A stretch of 52,931 nt of DNA from NCBI GenBank assembly GCA_027028505.1, contig JALVJE010000234.1, positions 1-52,931 of the forward strand, read 5' to 3'. The position numbers and the translations under genes are program-made. Source of the DNA: Bacteroidales bacterium. Its GTDB lineage: Bacteria > Bacteroidota > Bacteroidia > Bacteroidales > VadinHA17. The stretch's first letter is position 1; each line of letters begins with the position of its first letter. This document shows, piece by piece, positions 1-8,267 of this stretch. The notes beneath the pieces were generated by a model, which saw only the letters and a list, made by a program, of their open reading frames with translations, was not told where the DNA came from and ran no database searches.

Positions 1-2
1 GA

Positions 3-1088
3 GTATTAGTAGCCACCGGCGGCGGGGACTGTCCCGGGCTGAACGCCGTAATCCGGGCCATCGTCAAAAGGGCGGCCAAGGAAAAGGACTGGGAAGTGAT
101 CGGCAGCATAGAGGCTTTCGACGGTATTTTGCGGGAACCCACCGAGATCGTCGTGCTGGATGAAAAGAGGGTCTCCGGCATCCATGTGCAGGGAGGCACC
201 ATCATACGCACCACCAACAAAGGAGGTCCGTTCGCCTGGCCCGTCAAGAAACCCGACGGCACCTGGGAATATGTGGACCGTTCCGACGAGATGATCCGGA
301 AACTTTCATACATGGGTGTAGATGCCGTGATCAGTATCGGCGGCGAAGGATCGCAGAAGATCTCGCAGGCCCTCTATGAGAAAGGCCTCAATATCATCGG
401 TGTGCCCAAGACCATTGACAATGACCTGCTGGCCACCGATTTCACTTTCGGTTTTCAGACGGCTGTCCAGATCGCCACCGAGGCGGTGGACAAGCTGGTC
501 TCCACCGCCGAGAGCCACAACCGTACCCTTATCCTGGAGGTGATGGGGCGCTATGCCGGCTGGATCGCCCTGCATGCTGCCGTGGCCGGAGGTGCCGAGG
601 TATGTCTCATCCCGGAGATTCCCTATGACATTAACAAAGTGGTAGAACGTCTCGAGTCAAGATACAACAAAGGCCGTGGTTTTGCCATCGTGGTGATCGC
701 CGAAGGAGCCAAACCCATCGGCGGTGACGTAGCCGGGCAAAAGAGTGAGGAGGTGGGCTACGAGAACCTGCGCCTCATGGGAGCGGCAGCACGCCTGATG
801 CGCGAACTGAAAGAGAACGGCTTCGAGGCCGATATGCGGGAGACCGTCCTGGGACACCTGCAGCGCGGCGGTATCCCCAACGCTTACGACCGCATCCTGG
901 CTACCGAGTTCGGGGTGAAAGCCTTCGAGATGGTGCTGGAAAAAGATTATGGCAGGATGGTATCCTACCGCCATCCCGATATCGTATCGGTACCTTTTTC
1001 CGAGGTGGTGGGTGGTGAGAAACTGATCACCCCCGATTGCGCCCTCGTGAAGACCGCCAAAGGGATCGGCATCTCCTTCGGAGACTGA
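3..1088 (+). CDS. pfkA: 6-phosphofructokinase, 5'-truncated by window edge
   Basis: Phosphorylates fructose 6-phosphate to fructose 1,6-bisphosphate in glycolysis. The reading frame is open from base 3, so the true start lies outside the window; 361 residues are visible. The nucleotide loop GGGDCPGLN is at fragment residues 6-14, GGEGS at 113-117, PKTIDND at 135-141 and the substrate motif MGR near 181. The Gly after GGE and the Lys of PKTIDND are the combination known from actinobacterial group III ATP-PFKs. Enzymes using pyrophosphate carry Asp at the Gly position. ATP dependence is therefore inferred, not proven. A 7-base repeat array begins directly after the stop codon. Confidence 0.93.
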   Translation, partial: VLVATGGGDCPGLNAVIRAIVKRAAKEKDWEVIGSIEAFDGILREPTEIVVLDEKRVSGIHVQGGTIIRTTNKGGPFAWPVKKPDGTWEYVDRSDEMIRKLSYMGVDAVISIGGEGSQKISQALYEKGLNIIGVPKTIDNDLLATDFTFGFQTAVQIATEAVDKLVSTAESHNRTLILEVMGRYAGWIALHAAVAGGAEVCLIPEIPYDINKVVERLESRYNKGRGFAIVVIAEGAKPIGGDVAGQKSEEVGYENLRLMGAAARLMRELKENGFEADMRETVLGHLQRGGIPNAYDRILATEFGVKAFEMVLEKDYGRMVSYRHPDIVSVPFSEVVGGEKLITPDCALVKTAKGIGISFGD

Positions 1089-1091
1089 GGA

Positions 1092-1147
1092 AGGGCGAAG
1101 GTATAAGGTTGAAGCTCGATGCTCGATGCTTGAAATGCGAAGAGCGA
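1092..1147. repeat. Heptamer array, NNNNYGA-type words
   Basis: Eight consecutive 7-base words follow the pfkA stop: AGGGCGA, AGGTATA, AGGTTGA, AGCTCGA, TGCTCGA, TGCTTGA, AATGCGA, AGAGCGA. Most end in YGA. The period is exact although the words differ. It opens a gene-free stretch (1089-1605) that also holds two structured modules (1244-1333 and 1434-1586). Confidence 0.75.
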
Positions 1148-1243
1148 TGGTCCTATGGAGTTAACGAGGCATCCAGCACCCGGCTTACATTTATATTCTT
1201 TTTCATGATAAGTCAACCTGGAGATAATGCATTTTCTGTCCTT

Positions 1244-1333
1244 CCCGCCCCCCTGACCCCCTGAAGGGGGAACCCTACGCACGCTGAGTATCGGAGAGTG
1301 GGCGGACATCCCCTTTAGGGGACAGAGGGGGCG
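1244..1333. repeat. Multi-branch hairpin module, C/G-rich
   Basis: CGCCCCC (1246-1252) can pair with GGGGGCG (1327-1333). Between them are two 5-bp hairpins with four-base loops: CCCCC/GGGGG at 1257-1270 and TCCCC/GGGGA at 1309-1322. The element begins with CCCG like the other modules in this window. No open reading frame of recognisable kind overlaps it. Confidence 0.6.
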
Positions 1334-1409
1334 CGAGAGGTTAGGGTATGAAGATGCTCGAAGTCGGAGCGAAGCGGAGATCCCGGCTTGCCGGGGCTCG
1401 AAGGAAAAC

Positions 1410-1437
1410 AACTTTGAACTTTGAACTCTGAATCCCG
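1410..1437. repeat. Heptamer array AACTTTG, left flank of module
   Basis: Words AACTTTG, AACTTTG, AACTCTG and AATCCCG follow one another at exactly 7 bases and run into the structured module at 1434. The phrase CACTTTGAACTGTAA resumes after the module at 1585-1599, so the module interrupts an array of the same type. Confidence 0.7.
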
Positions 1438-1586
1438 AAAAACAGTAAATCGAGATTTACTGTTTTTCGAGGATGCTCGCAACTTAAAAGGGATCAAAGA
1501 CACCGAAAATTTCATTTTCGAGTGTGCCCGCCCGGACGAACGTCCATTCGGACGGGCTCGCGCGCGGCATCCCAAGAGTTGCGGCA
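1434..1586. repeat. Structured module 1: two large hairpins around a GAGGATGCTCG core
   Basis: Hairpin 1 pairs 1436-1451 with 1454-1469 (16 complementary bases). The core CGAG-GATG-CTCG follows at 1468-1479. Hairpin 2 is closed by CGCAACT (1478-1484) with AGTTGCG (1577-1583) and GGGAT with ATCCC. It encloses two side hairpins: CGAAAAT/ATTTTCG around 1504-1520, and a GCCCG/CGGGC arm at 1526-1557. The left half is nearly identical to the module at 16586. Confidence 0.7.
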
Positions 1587-1605
1587 CTTTGAACTGTAAT
1601 CCAGC

Positions 1606-2247
1606 TTACAACCCTTTGTCGGGCAGGAGCATGGTGATGATCAGTGCCAGACCGAAAAGGGTAATCAGGATGCCTGCCAGCTTCTGAAACCAGAAAATAA
1701 AGCGCAACCGCACCTTTGACCGGAATTTATCCAGGTAATAGGTAAGGGAGAACCACCATGCAAAAGCGGCAGTAATCAAACTCAGAACGGTCACAGCAGG
1801 ACCCTCCATAAAACGGGTACCGGGAGGATAGCTGATCCCGGCAAAAATAGCGATATAAGCCAGCAGCGTCATGGGATTGGAGAGCACCATCAGCAGTGTG
1901 GTAAGATAATTATCCACGAACCCCACACCGGTATCGCGGCCGGTCTCCTGGTAGGTTCCGGCCGGGTCTTCCCGGAAGATCCGCACCCCTATGAAGATTA
2001 CAAATAATCCCCCCAGGATGCGGAAGATCGTAACTTTCTCCTCAATGAAAGTGACAATAAAACTGATCCCGGCCACTGCGATCAGCGAGAAGATCATATC
2101 AGCCGTCATAGCCCCCAGCGCCGCCAGAAAACCGGCGCGTCGTCCCCGGCTGAGCGTCTTATTGACAATACTGATCCCTACCGGCCCGATGGGCAATGAC
2201 ACCAGAATACCAATGAGAAATCCTTCAAACAAATAGGTCAGTTCCAC
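1606..2247 (-). CDS. LysE/RhtB-family amino-acid exporter
   Basis: A 213-residue inner-membrane protein with about six hydrophobic segments. The family signature LPIGPVGISIVNKTLSRG lies at residues 18-35, followed by the GALTAD-like stretch at 45-50. SNPMTLLAYIAIFAG at 123-137 matches the second conserved helix (NPKT/NP box) of LysE/RhtB proteins. Members export amino acids such as lysine, homoserine or threonine. The substrate here cannot be told from sequence. It stands alone on the minus strand, 104 bases from the aldehyde dehydrogenase upstream, and its 3' end abuts the repeat-rich spacer behind pfkA. Confidence 0.85.
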   Translation of the reverse strand: MELTYLFEGFLIGILVSLPIGPVGISIVNKTLSRGRRAGFLAALGAMTADMIFSLIAVAGISFIVTFIEEKVTIFRILGGLFVIFIGVRIFREDPAGTYQETGRDTGVGFVDNYLTTLLMVLSNPMTLLAYIAIFAGISYPPGTRFMEGPAVTVLSLITAAFAWWFSLTYYLDKFRSKVRLRFIFWFQKLAGILITLFGLALIITMLLPDKGL

Positions 2248-2351
2248 AACACGTCATCTAACTTTCTCGGGGAAAAATGAAAAGAGAGGTTAAATATACG
2301 TTTTTTTGATAAAACGGCTCTTCACTCCTTCCGGGGTGCCCGTAATATTCT

Positions 2352-3773
2352 TTAAAGGATATTTTTCACGAGCAGGCGCGGTTCCATGATCTCACGGATG
2401 GAATACTTCACACCTTCCCTGCCGTATCCGGAATCTTTCACCCCGCCATACGGCATATGATCCACCCGGAATGTTGGCACATCATTGATGATCACTCCTC
2501 CTACTTTAATATGATTGAAGGCAAAGTTCATCTCATCCAGACGGTTGGTGAAAACGCCGGCCTGCAGGCCGTATCTTGAATCATTGATGAAGTCGACTGC
2601 CTTTTGGAAGTCTCCGAATCGCTCCAGCGTCACCACCGGCCCGAAGATCTCCAGGGAACACACTTTCATTTCGGTGGCTGTTTTTGTCAATACGGTCGGC
2701 TCAAAGTAAGCATCCTTTTTCTTTCCTCCCAGCAGGATGCGGGCTCCCTGTTCCACCGACTCATCCACCCACTCCTGCACACGCTGTGCATTCTCCTCAT
2801 CGATCATCACCGAGATCTCCGTCTCCGGATCGAGCGGGTCGCCAAAGCGCAGGTTTTTCACCTTTTCGGAAAATTTTTCCGCAAATTCATCAAAGATCTT
2901 CTCCTGCACATAGATCCGTTGTACGTGAATACATACCTGCCCCGAATAAGCATAGCCTCCGATGACACATTTGGCCACGGCCAGGTCGATATCGGCCGTG
3001 TCGGAGACGATGACGCCGGCATTACCACCCAACTCGAGAAGCACCTTTTTCTTTCCGGACTCTTTCTTCATCTTCCAGCCTACCGCAGGGGATCCGGTGA
3101 AGCTGAGCATCTTGATGTGCGGATCGGTTACCAGTTGGTTGCCTGCTTCGCGATCCATGGGGAGAATAGAAACGGCACCTTTGGGGAGGGAGGTCTTATC
3201 CATGATGCGGGCCAGCTCCAGGGTGGAGAGGGGTGTGGAGCGGGAGGGCTTGAGGATGACCGGATTGCCGGCGGCTATGGCCGGCGCGATCTTATGCACT
3301 GCCAGGTTGAGAGGGAAGTTGAAGGGGGAGATGCCGGCCATCAGCCCCACGGGAAAATATTTCACCCATCCTTCCTTGCCTGCCCCCGGCGGGGTCCAGT
3401 CGATAGAGATATACTCCCCCGGCAGGCGTTTGCTCTCCTCGGCAGCCACACGAAAGGTCTGGGAGGCGCGATCCGGCTCGCCCAGGGCATAACGCATAGG
3501 CTTGCCCGACTCCTGCGCCAACACACGTGCCAGCCGCTCCCGGTCGCTCTTCAGGGCCTCGGAGATCTGTGAGAGGATCTCATAACGCCGGTACACCGGC
3601 AGGGTAGCCATCTCTTCCTCGGCAGCCAGCCCGGCCGTGATGGCTTCCTCCAGCTCGGCAGCCCCGGCCAGCCACGCGGTGGCAAAGACCTCTCCGTTAT
3701 AGGGGTTGGTCACGGACAATGGGGTGTTCGTGGTACGGAACTCTCCCGCTACATAGATCTTATATTCTTCCAT
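2352..3773 (-). CDS. NAD(P)-dependent aldehyde dehydrogenase
   Basis: Oxidises an aldehyde to a carboxylate or acyl product with NAD(P). The 473 residues cover the whole ALDH fold. Catalytic residues are all present: Asn152 in SPFNFP, Glu247 in LELGG and the nucleophile Cys281 in GQVC, with the usual 34-residue spacing between Glu and Cys. A KPS motif at 175-177 binds the cofactor. The overall look is closest to lactaldehyde / non-phosphorylating glyceraldehyde-3-phosphate / succinate-semialdehyde dehydrogenases; substrate is not assignable. It is transcribed alone from a TAnnTTTG box at 3790-3797. A long heptamer array sits just upstream of that box. Confidence 0.92.
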   Translation of the reverse strand: MEEYKIYVAGEFRTTNTPLSVTNPYNGEVFATAWLAGAAELEEAITAGLAAEEEMATLPVYRRYEILSQISEALKSDRERLARVLAQESGKPMRYALGEPDRASQTFRVAAEESKRLPGEYISIDWTPPGAGKEGWVKYFPVGLMAGISPFNFPLNLAVHKIAPAIAAGNPVILKPSRSTPLSTLELARIMDKTSLPKGAVSILPMDREAGNQLVTDPHIKMLSFTGSPAVGWKMKKESGKKKVLLELGGNAGVIVSDTADIDLAVAKCVIGGYAYSGQVCIHVQRIYVQEKIFDEFAEKFSEKVKNLRFGDPLDPETEISVMIDEENAQRVQEWVDESVEQGARILLGGKKKDAYFEPTVLTKTATEMKVCSLEIFGPVVTLERFGDFQKAVDFINDSRYGLQAGVFTNRLDEMNFAFNHIKVGGVIINDVPTFRVDHMPYGGVKDSGYGREGVKYSIREIMEPRLLVKNIL

Positions 3774-3789
3774 GGTTCTTGTTTTTAAA

Positions 3790-3797
3790 CAAAGTTA
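3790..3797 (-). promoter_or_regulatory. Promoter -7 box for the aldehyde dehydrogenase
   Basis: On the minus strand TAACTTTG matches the Bacteroidota TAnnTTTG box, 16 bases before the ATG at 3773. No clear TTTG -33 box is visible. The position where it should lie is occupied by the heptamer array beginning at 3804. Confidence 0.65.
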
Positions 3798-3803
3798 GTA
3801 AAA

Positions 3804-3915
3804 AGTTCATAGTTCATAGTTCACAGTTCATAGTTCATAGTTCACAGTTCACAGTTCATAGTTCATAGTTCACAGTTGATAGTTCACAGTTCATAGTTCG
3901 TAGTTCATAGTTACA
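3804..3915. repeat. Heptamer array AGTTCAT/AGTTCAC, 16 units
   Basis: Sixteen 7-base units follow without a gap: AGTTCAT, AGTTCAC, AGTTCGT, AGTTGAT and a final AGTTACA. Changes are confined to the last three bases of the word. Further words CAGCACC, CAGCACC, TTTTGGA, CTCTTCG, ACTTATT follow up to 3977. The array fills the gap between the divergent aldehyde dehydrogenase and EamA genes and touches both promoters. Confidence 0.9.
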
Positions 3916-3952
3916 GAATCAAACCTTACCTTGACCCCAGCACCCAGCACCT

Positions 3953-3985
3953 TTTGGACTCTTCGACTTATTCCTTCTATCTTTG
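3953..3985 (+). promoter_or_regulatory. Promoter for EamA transporter (TTTG-N21-TATCTTTG)
   Basis: TTTG at 3953-3956, a 21-base spacer, and TATCTTTG at 3978-3985 fit the Bacteroidota consensus TTTG-N19-21-TAnnTTTG. This placement rules out the in-frame TTG at 3983 as a start codon and supports the ATG at 4001. Confidence 0.75.
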
Positions 3986-4000
3986 TCCCAAAATCCGGCG

Positions 4001-4891
4001 ATGGACCTGAGAAAAAAACACTGGCAATGGATCCTGCTGCTGCTGATCTCGATGATCTGGGGCAGTTCTTTCATTCTGATGAAAAAAGGGCTGCGCTCCT
4101 ACAGCTCTGTGCATGTGGCATCGCTGCGTCTTTTCATTGCCTGGCTTATTTTCCTTCCGGTGACTTTGGCCCGTCTCCGGAAGATACGCCGGCAGCACTG
4201 GCAGTGGCTGATCATCTCCGGCATCCTCGGCAACCTTATCCCGGCCAATCTCTTCACCCTGGCGCAGACCCACATCGACAGCTCGCTCGCCGGCATCCTC
4301 AACTCCCTGACGCCCCTCTTCACGCTGATCATCGGTCTGCTCTTCTTCCGCAGCCATGTGTTACTGGTCAACATCCTGGGGTTGCTGCTCGGACTGGCCG
4401 GGGCCGCCGGCCTGATTTACGACCACAGCGTCGACCTGGCCCACCAGGCCAACCTCTACGGGCTCTTCATCGTCCTGGCCACTGTGTTGTACGGCATCAA
4501 TGTCAACATCCTCAAATACAAGCTGGCCGACCTGGACGGCATCACGCTGGTGGCCAGCATCTTTTTTATTGTTGGTCCGTTAGCCGGGTTTATCCTCGTT
4601 TTCACAGGCTTTCCCGAAGTGATCAGGGAGCAGGGCATCGTCTGGCACGACCTGGGGTACATAGCCTTGCTCTCCCTGCTGGGGTCGGTATTAGCTGTCA
4701 CCCTTTTCAACATCCTGCTGAAATACATTTCTGCCATCTTCGCCTCGTCGGTCACTTATATCATACCGGTCTTTGCTATTCTGTGGGGCGTCGCCGACGG
4801 CGAAAGCCTCTCCGCCGACCAGATTCTCTGGATATTTGTTATTTTTACAGGCGTCTACCTCGTCAATAAACAGAAACTGGTTCAAGTATAA
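4001..4891 (+). CDS. EamA/DMT-family transporter
   Basis: A 296-residue inner-membrane protein with about ten hydrophobic segments arranged as two EamA repeats (roughly residues 9-135 and 150-290). The first repeat carries the typical MIWGSSFILMKKGL stretch. The second ends with the VFAILWG region common to the family. Substrates of this superfamily (metabolites, amino acids, nucleotide sugars) cannot be predicted. The ATG at 4001 was chosen because the longer frame begins inside the promoter box; it is followed by a basic N-terminus. Only five bases separate its stop from lnt, so the two are probably co-transcribed. Confidence 0.88.
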   Translation: MDLRKKHWQWILLLLISMIWGSSFILMKKGLRSYSSVHVASLRLFIAWLIFLPVTLARLRKIRRQHWQWLIISGILGNLIPANLFTLAQTHIDSSLAGILNSLTPLFTLIIGLLFFRSHVLLVNILGLLLGLAGAAGLIYDHSVDLAHQANLYGLFIVLATVLYGINVNILKYKLADLDGITLVASIFFIVGPLAGFILVFTGFPEVIREQGIVWHDLGYIALLSLLGSVLAVTLFNILLKYISAIFASSVTYIIPVFAILWGVADGESLSADQILWIFVIFTGVYLVNKQKLVQV

Positions 4892-4896
4892 GGGCA

Positions 4897-6519
4897 ATGA
4901 TGAAAAAAAAGGCTGTTTTCCTTTTACTCCTGGCCGGCGCCGTACTGCTGAGCCTTCCCTTTTACCGCTCTTTCTCCGGCATCGTGCTGTTCATTGCCTG
5001 GGTACCCCTGCTTTTTGTGGAGGATCATTTCACACAGCTTAAAGCCCGGTACCGTTCCGGACGGGTCTTCCTCCTTTTCTGGTTCACTTTTCTGATATGG
5101 AACCTGATGACCATCTACTGGATCTGGAACGCCACCATCCCCGGCGCCATCGCTGCCTATATCATCAACAGTTTTCTGATGGCCGTAGTGATCTGGCTGG
5201 TCCATGTGGTACACCGCAATCTGGGTGACAGGATGGGCCATTTTGCTTTCCTGGTGATGTGGACCGCTTATGAGCACTATTATCTGAACATACAGATCAA
5301 CTTCCCCTGGCTCCTCCTGGGCAACGGTTTTGCCAAAGACATTTTTCTGGTACAGTGGTACGAGTTTACCGGTGTTCTGGGAGGTACGTTTTGGGTGCTC
5401 TTTATCAATCTGCTCATCTTTATCATTTTAAAGCATTACGTACAGACCTGGTCCCTGCGTGAGAAATACTTTGAGCTGGGCCTGTTGATCCTGCTCCTGG
5501 CCGTGCCTATCACCTGGTCGCTCATCCGTTACAACACGATCCGTGACAAGGGAGAGGCGGTAGAGGTGGTGGTCGTTCAGCCCAATATTGATCCTTATAC
5601 GGACAAGTTCTCCGGTCTCTCCAATGATGAACAGCTGAGCATCATCCTTCATCTGGCCGACTCACTTGTCACCCCCCATACCGATTATGTGGTAGCGCCG
5701 GAAACGGCCCTGAACGACGGGATCGTGGAGAACGATCTGCTGCGCAGCAGGAGCATACGCCGCATACGTGCTTTTGTCAGGAGACATCCCCGGGTCAAAT
5801 TTGTCACGGGAGCCACCACCTGGCGTCTCTACCCGCCGGGGCCCCAGCCCACGCCCACCGCCCGCAAAAGGAGCGACGGCACCTGGGAAGACATCTTCAA
5901 TTCGGCCCTGCAGATCGACACCACTGCCACCATACAGATCTACCACAAGTCCAAGCTGGTGGTAGGGGCCGAGATGATGCCCCATCCCAGGCTGCTGCGG
6001 CCCTTGCTGGGAGATTACCTCATCGATCTGGGAGGCAGCCTGAGCGGTTACGGTACCCAGAAAGAACGCACTCCACTGGTATCTCCGGACAGCACTTTCA
6101 GGGTGGGCGTGGCTGTCTGTTATGAGTCGATCTTCGGAGAATATGTGACCGGTTATGTCAGGGAAGGTGCCAACCTGCTGTTCATCATCACCAACGACGG
6201 CTGGTGGGGCGATACGCCCGGCTATTTCCAGCACAGGACCTACGCCAGTCTGCGTGCTGTCGAGACACGCCGCAGCCTGGCCCGCTCGGCCAACACCGGC
6301 ATCTCCTGTTTCATCGACCAGAAAGGCAAAGCCACACAGCTCACACAATGGTGGACCCCCGACGCGATCCGGGGCACCCTCCACGCCAACGACCAGATGA
6401 CCTTCTATACCCGGCATGGCGACTATATAGGCCGGGTGAGCGATTTCTTTGCGATCATCCTGATCCTCTACGTCATTGCCTACCGGCTGATGAACAGGAA
6501 GAAAGTTCGTAGTTCGTAG
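4897..6519 (+). CDS. lnt: Apolipoprotein N-acyltransferase
   Basis: Adds the third acyl chain to the N-terminal cysteine of lipoproteins in the inner membrane. The 540 residues comprise N-terminal membrane segments (about 1-215), a nitrilase-like periplasmic domain (about 225-500) and a final membrane helix. The catalytic triad is visible: Glu269 in APETAL, Lys351 in YHKSK and Cys408 in AVCYES, followed by NDGWWG. The usual VPFGEYVP loop reads VVGAEMMP. The gene follows the EamA gene by five bases. Its last codons and stop are formed by a heptamer array: Val-Arg-Ser-Ser-stop is encoded by AGTTCGT repeats. Confidence 0.95.
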   Translation: MMKKKAVFLLLLAGAVLLSLPFYRSFSGIVLFIAWVPLLFVEDHFTQLKARYRSGRVFLLFWFTFLIWNLMTIYWIWNATIPGAIAAYIINSFLMAVVIWLVHVVHRNLGDRMGHFAFLVMWTAYEHYYLNIQINFPWLLLGNGFAKDIFLVQWYEFTGVLGGTFWVLFINLLIFIILKHYVQTWSLREKYFELGLLILLLAVPITWSLIRYNTIRDKGEAVEVVVVQPNIDPYTDKFSGLSNDEQLSIILHLADSLVTPHTDYVVAPETALNDGIVENDLLRSRSIRRIRAFVRRHPRVKFVTGATTWRLYPPGPQPTPTARKRSDGTWEDIFNSALQIDTTATIQIYHKSKLVVGAEMMPHPRLLRPLLGDYLIDLGGSLSGYGTQKERTPLVSPDSTFRVGVAVCYESIFGEYVTGYVREGANLLFIITNDGWWGDTPGYFQHRTYASLRAVETRRSLARSANTGISCFIDQKGKATQLTQWWTPDAIRGTLHANDQMTFYTRHGDYIGRVSDFFAIILILYVIAYRLMNRKKVRSS

Positions 6520-6538
6520 TTCATAGTTCATAGTTGGG
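6504..6538. repeat. Heptamer array AGTTCGT/AGTTCAT overlapping lnt 3' end
   Basis: Five 7-base units (AGTTCGT twice, AGTTCAT twice, AGTTGGG) start inside lnt and run past its stop codon. They are followed by a 9-base periodic run, ACTTTTAAG, ACTTTTACA, ACTTTTTCG, at 6552-6578. Confidence 0.8.
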
Positions 6539-6636
6539 GTGGACTCTTCTCACTTTTAAGACTTTTACAACTTTTTCGATTTCTCATTATGCTCCTAAGC
6601 ATTCCTTTTTTTCGGCTGATTGACGGAGGAAATTCT

Positions 6637-6644
6637 TACTTTTG
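6637..6644 (+). promoter_or_regulatory. Promoter -7 box for the ammonia-lyase
   Basis: TACTTTTG matches TAnnTTTG and lies 36 bases before the ATG at 6681. The in-frame TTG at 6642 lies inside this box and cannot be the start. Confidence 0.7.
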
Positions 6645-6680
6645 CCTTATTCAGGCACAAACATAAAAAGGAGGAGAGAT

Positions 6681-8204
6681 ATGATCACCATCACAGGTTA
6701 TGACCTCACCATTGAGGATGTGGTCCGGGTAGCCCGGCATCACGAAGAGGTAAAATTACACCCCGAAGCTGTTGAAAGGATACGGGTCTGCCGGCGCATG
6801 CTGGAAAAGAAGATCGAAGCGCACGAGATCATGTACGGTGTCAACACCGGCATCGGCGAGTTCTCGGAGGTGATCCTCAACGACGAGCAGATCAAGGAGT
6901 TTCAGAAATATCTCATATACAACCATGCCGCCGGCATTGGCGAGGCTGCTCCCGAGGAGCATGTGCGTGCCGCCATGCTGGGGCGCATCAACGTGCATGC
7001 CCATGGTAATTCGGGCTGCCGTCCCGAGATCACGCTCACGCTGGTGGAGATGCTCAACAAAGGGGTAACGCCTTATGTATGCCGCAAAGGTTCGGTAGGT
7101 GCCTCGGGCGACCTGGCGCCCATGGCGCAGATCGCCCTGTTGATGATGGGAGAAGGAAAAGCTTTCTACCGTGGTGAATTGATGGAAGGCCATGAGGCCA
7201 TGGCGGCTGCCGGTATCGCCATCCCGGGCCTGCAGGCCCGCGACGGCCTGGCCACCATCAACGGCTCCAATTTCCTCACGGGCATGAGCGCGCTCTTCCT
7301 CTATGATGCGGCCCGCTGGCTCAAGCAGGCCGAGATCGCCGCAGCCATGTCGCTGGAGGCGCTCAAGGCCAACATGGGACCTTACACGCCCCGTCTGCAT
7401 GAGGCCCGCGGCTTCAAAGGGGCCATACGCAGCGCCCGCGCCATACAGAAACTGATCCACGGCGGCGACCTGGAGACCGGCAAAGTGAAGCACCGTGTGC
7501 AGGATGCTTACTCCATGCGCTCGACGCCCCAGGTCATCGGTGCTGCCCACGACGCCCTGGCGTGGGCCCGCAGCCAGGTGGAGACCGAGCTCAACGGCGT
7601 GGGCGACAACCCCGTCTTCTTCCCGGAGGATGACACCCAGATCTCCGGCGCCAATTTCCAGGGCACACCCGTTTCGCTGCCCATGGACATGGCCGGCACC
7701 GCTATCACCATGGTGTGCGTCATGTCGGAAAGACGCATGAACCGTCTCAACAACCCCGCCCTGAGCGCCGGCCTGCCACCATTCCTGACCAAGGGCGCCG
7801 GCATGTTCTCGGGCCTCATGCTCAGCCAGTACACTGCCGATATGCAGATCGTCGAACAGCGCATCCTCTCGGCCCCCGCCAGCATACAGTCGATACCGGC
7901 AGCTGCCGACCAGGAGGACTTTGTCTCCATGGGCATGAACACCGCTCTGAAGAACAACCAGATCCTCGACAATGCCTACGGTATCCTCGGCATAGAGTTC
8001 ATGGCCGCCGCACAGGCCCTCGACTTCCGCGATTACAAATTCGGAAAAGGGGTCACCAAAGCCAAAGAGGTAGTGCGCCGCCATGTCGACTTCCTGGATA
8101 TTGACCGGCCCCTGCATACCGACCACAACACCATGAAAGAGGTGGTGAAGTCATGCGAGATCCTCGAAGAGGTAGAAAAAGAGGTGGGACCGCTGGACCA
8201 ATAG
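6681..8204 (+). CDS. hutH: Aromatic amino-acid ammonia-lyase, probably histidine ammonia-lyase
   Basis: Eliminates ammonia from an aromatic amino acid; HutH makes urocanate from histidine. The 507-residue length is that of HutH. The MIO cofactor triad Ala141-Ser142-Gly143 is in GSVGASGDLAP. YGVNTGIG near residues 53-60 is the family's N-terminal motif. The selectivity pair, Ser-His in classical HutH, reads Asn81-His82 here (LIYNHAAG), so specificity is less certain. The ATG at 6681 has a good GGAGG ribosome site. No hutU, hutI or hutG lies nearby. The gene is monocistronic, with a hairpin at 8213-8240 downstream. Confidence 0.85.
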   Translation: MITITGYDLTIEDVVRVARHHEEVKLHPEAVERIRVCRRMLEKKIEAHEIMYGVNTGIGEFSEVILNDEQIKEFQKYLIYNHAAGIGEAAPEEHVRAAMLGRINVHAHGNSGCRPEITLTLVEMLNKGVTPYVCRKGSVGASGDLAPMAQIALLMMGEGKAFYRGELMEGHEAMAAAGIAIPGLQARDGLATINGSNFLTGMSALFLYDAARWLKQAEIAAAMSLEALKANMGPYTPRLHEARGFKGAIRSARAIQKLIHGGDLETGKVKHRVQDAYSMRSTPQVIGAAHDALAWARSQVETELNGVGDNPVFFPEDDTQISGANFQGTPVSLPMDMAGTAITMVCVMSERRMNRLNNPALSAGLPPFLTKGAGMFSGLMLSQYTADMQIVEQRILSAPASIQSIPAAADQEDFVSMGMNTALKNNQILDNAYGILGIEFMAAAQALDFRDYKFGKGVTKAKEVVRRHVDFLDIDRPLHTDHNTMKEVVKSCEILEEVEKEVGPLDQ

Positions 8205-8212
8205 CACAAAAA

Positions 8213-8240
8213 GAGAGGGATATCGTATGACATCCCTCTC
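8213..8240. terminator. Hairpin terminator between convergent genes
   Basis: GAGAGGGAT (8213-8221) pairs with ATCCCTCTC (8232-8240) across a 10-base loop. A CTTTTTG run follows on the minus strand, so it best serves the Spy-like gene's operon. It may also stop transcripts of the ammonia-lyase gene. Confidence 0.7.
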
Positions 8241-8267
8241 CTTCACCTACTCAATCCAAAACCAAAC

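Noticed and set aside
965..1411. Minus-strand frame of 148 codons in the spacer behind pfkA
   Set aside because: It is composed of repeats and hairpin arms and overlaps pfkA antisense. No domain or ribosome site.
1434..1586. tRNA gene or integron attC site
   Set aside because: It has several stems, but no tRNA loop bases (TTC in a T-arm, CCA end). No integron core sites (RYYYAAC/GTTRRRY pairing) or integrase gene are present.
2604..3572. Plus-strand frame of 322 codons
   Set aside because: It is wholly antisense to the aldehyde dehydrogenase gene, which has all catalytic residues.
3804..3915. CRISPR array
   Set aside because: Units are 7 bases with no spacers between them, and there are no cas genes nearby.
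3983..4000. TTG start 18 bases upstream of the EamA ATG
   Set aside because: The TTG is part of the TATCTTTG promoter box, so it would be upstream of the transcript start.
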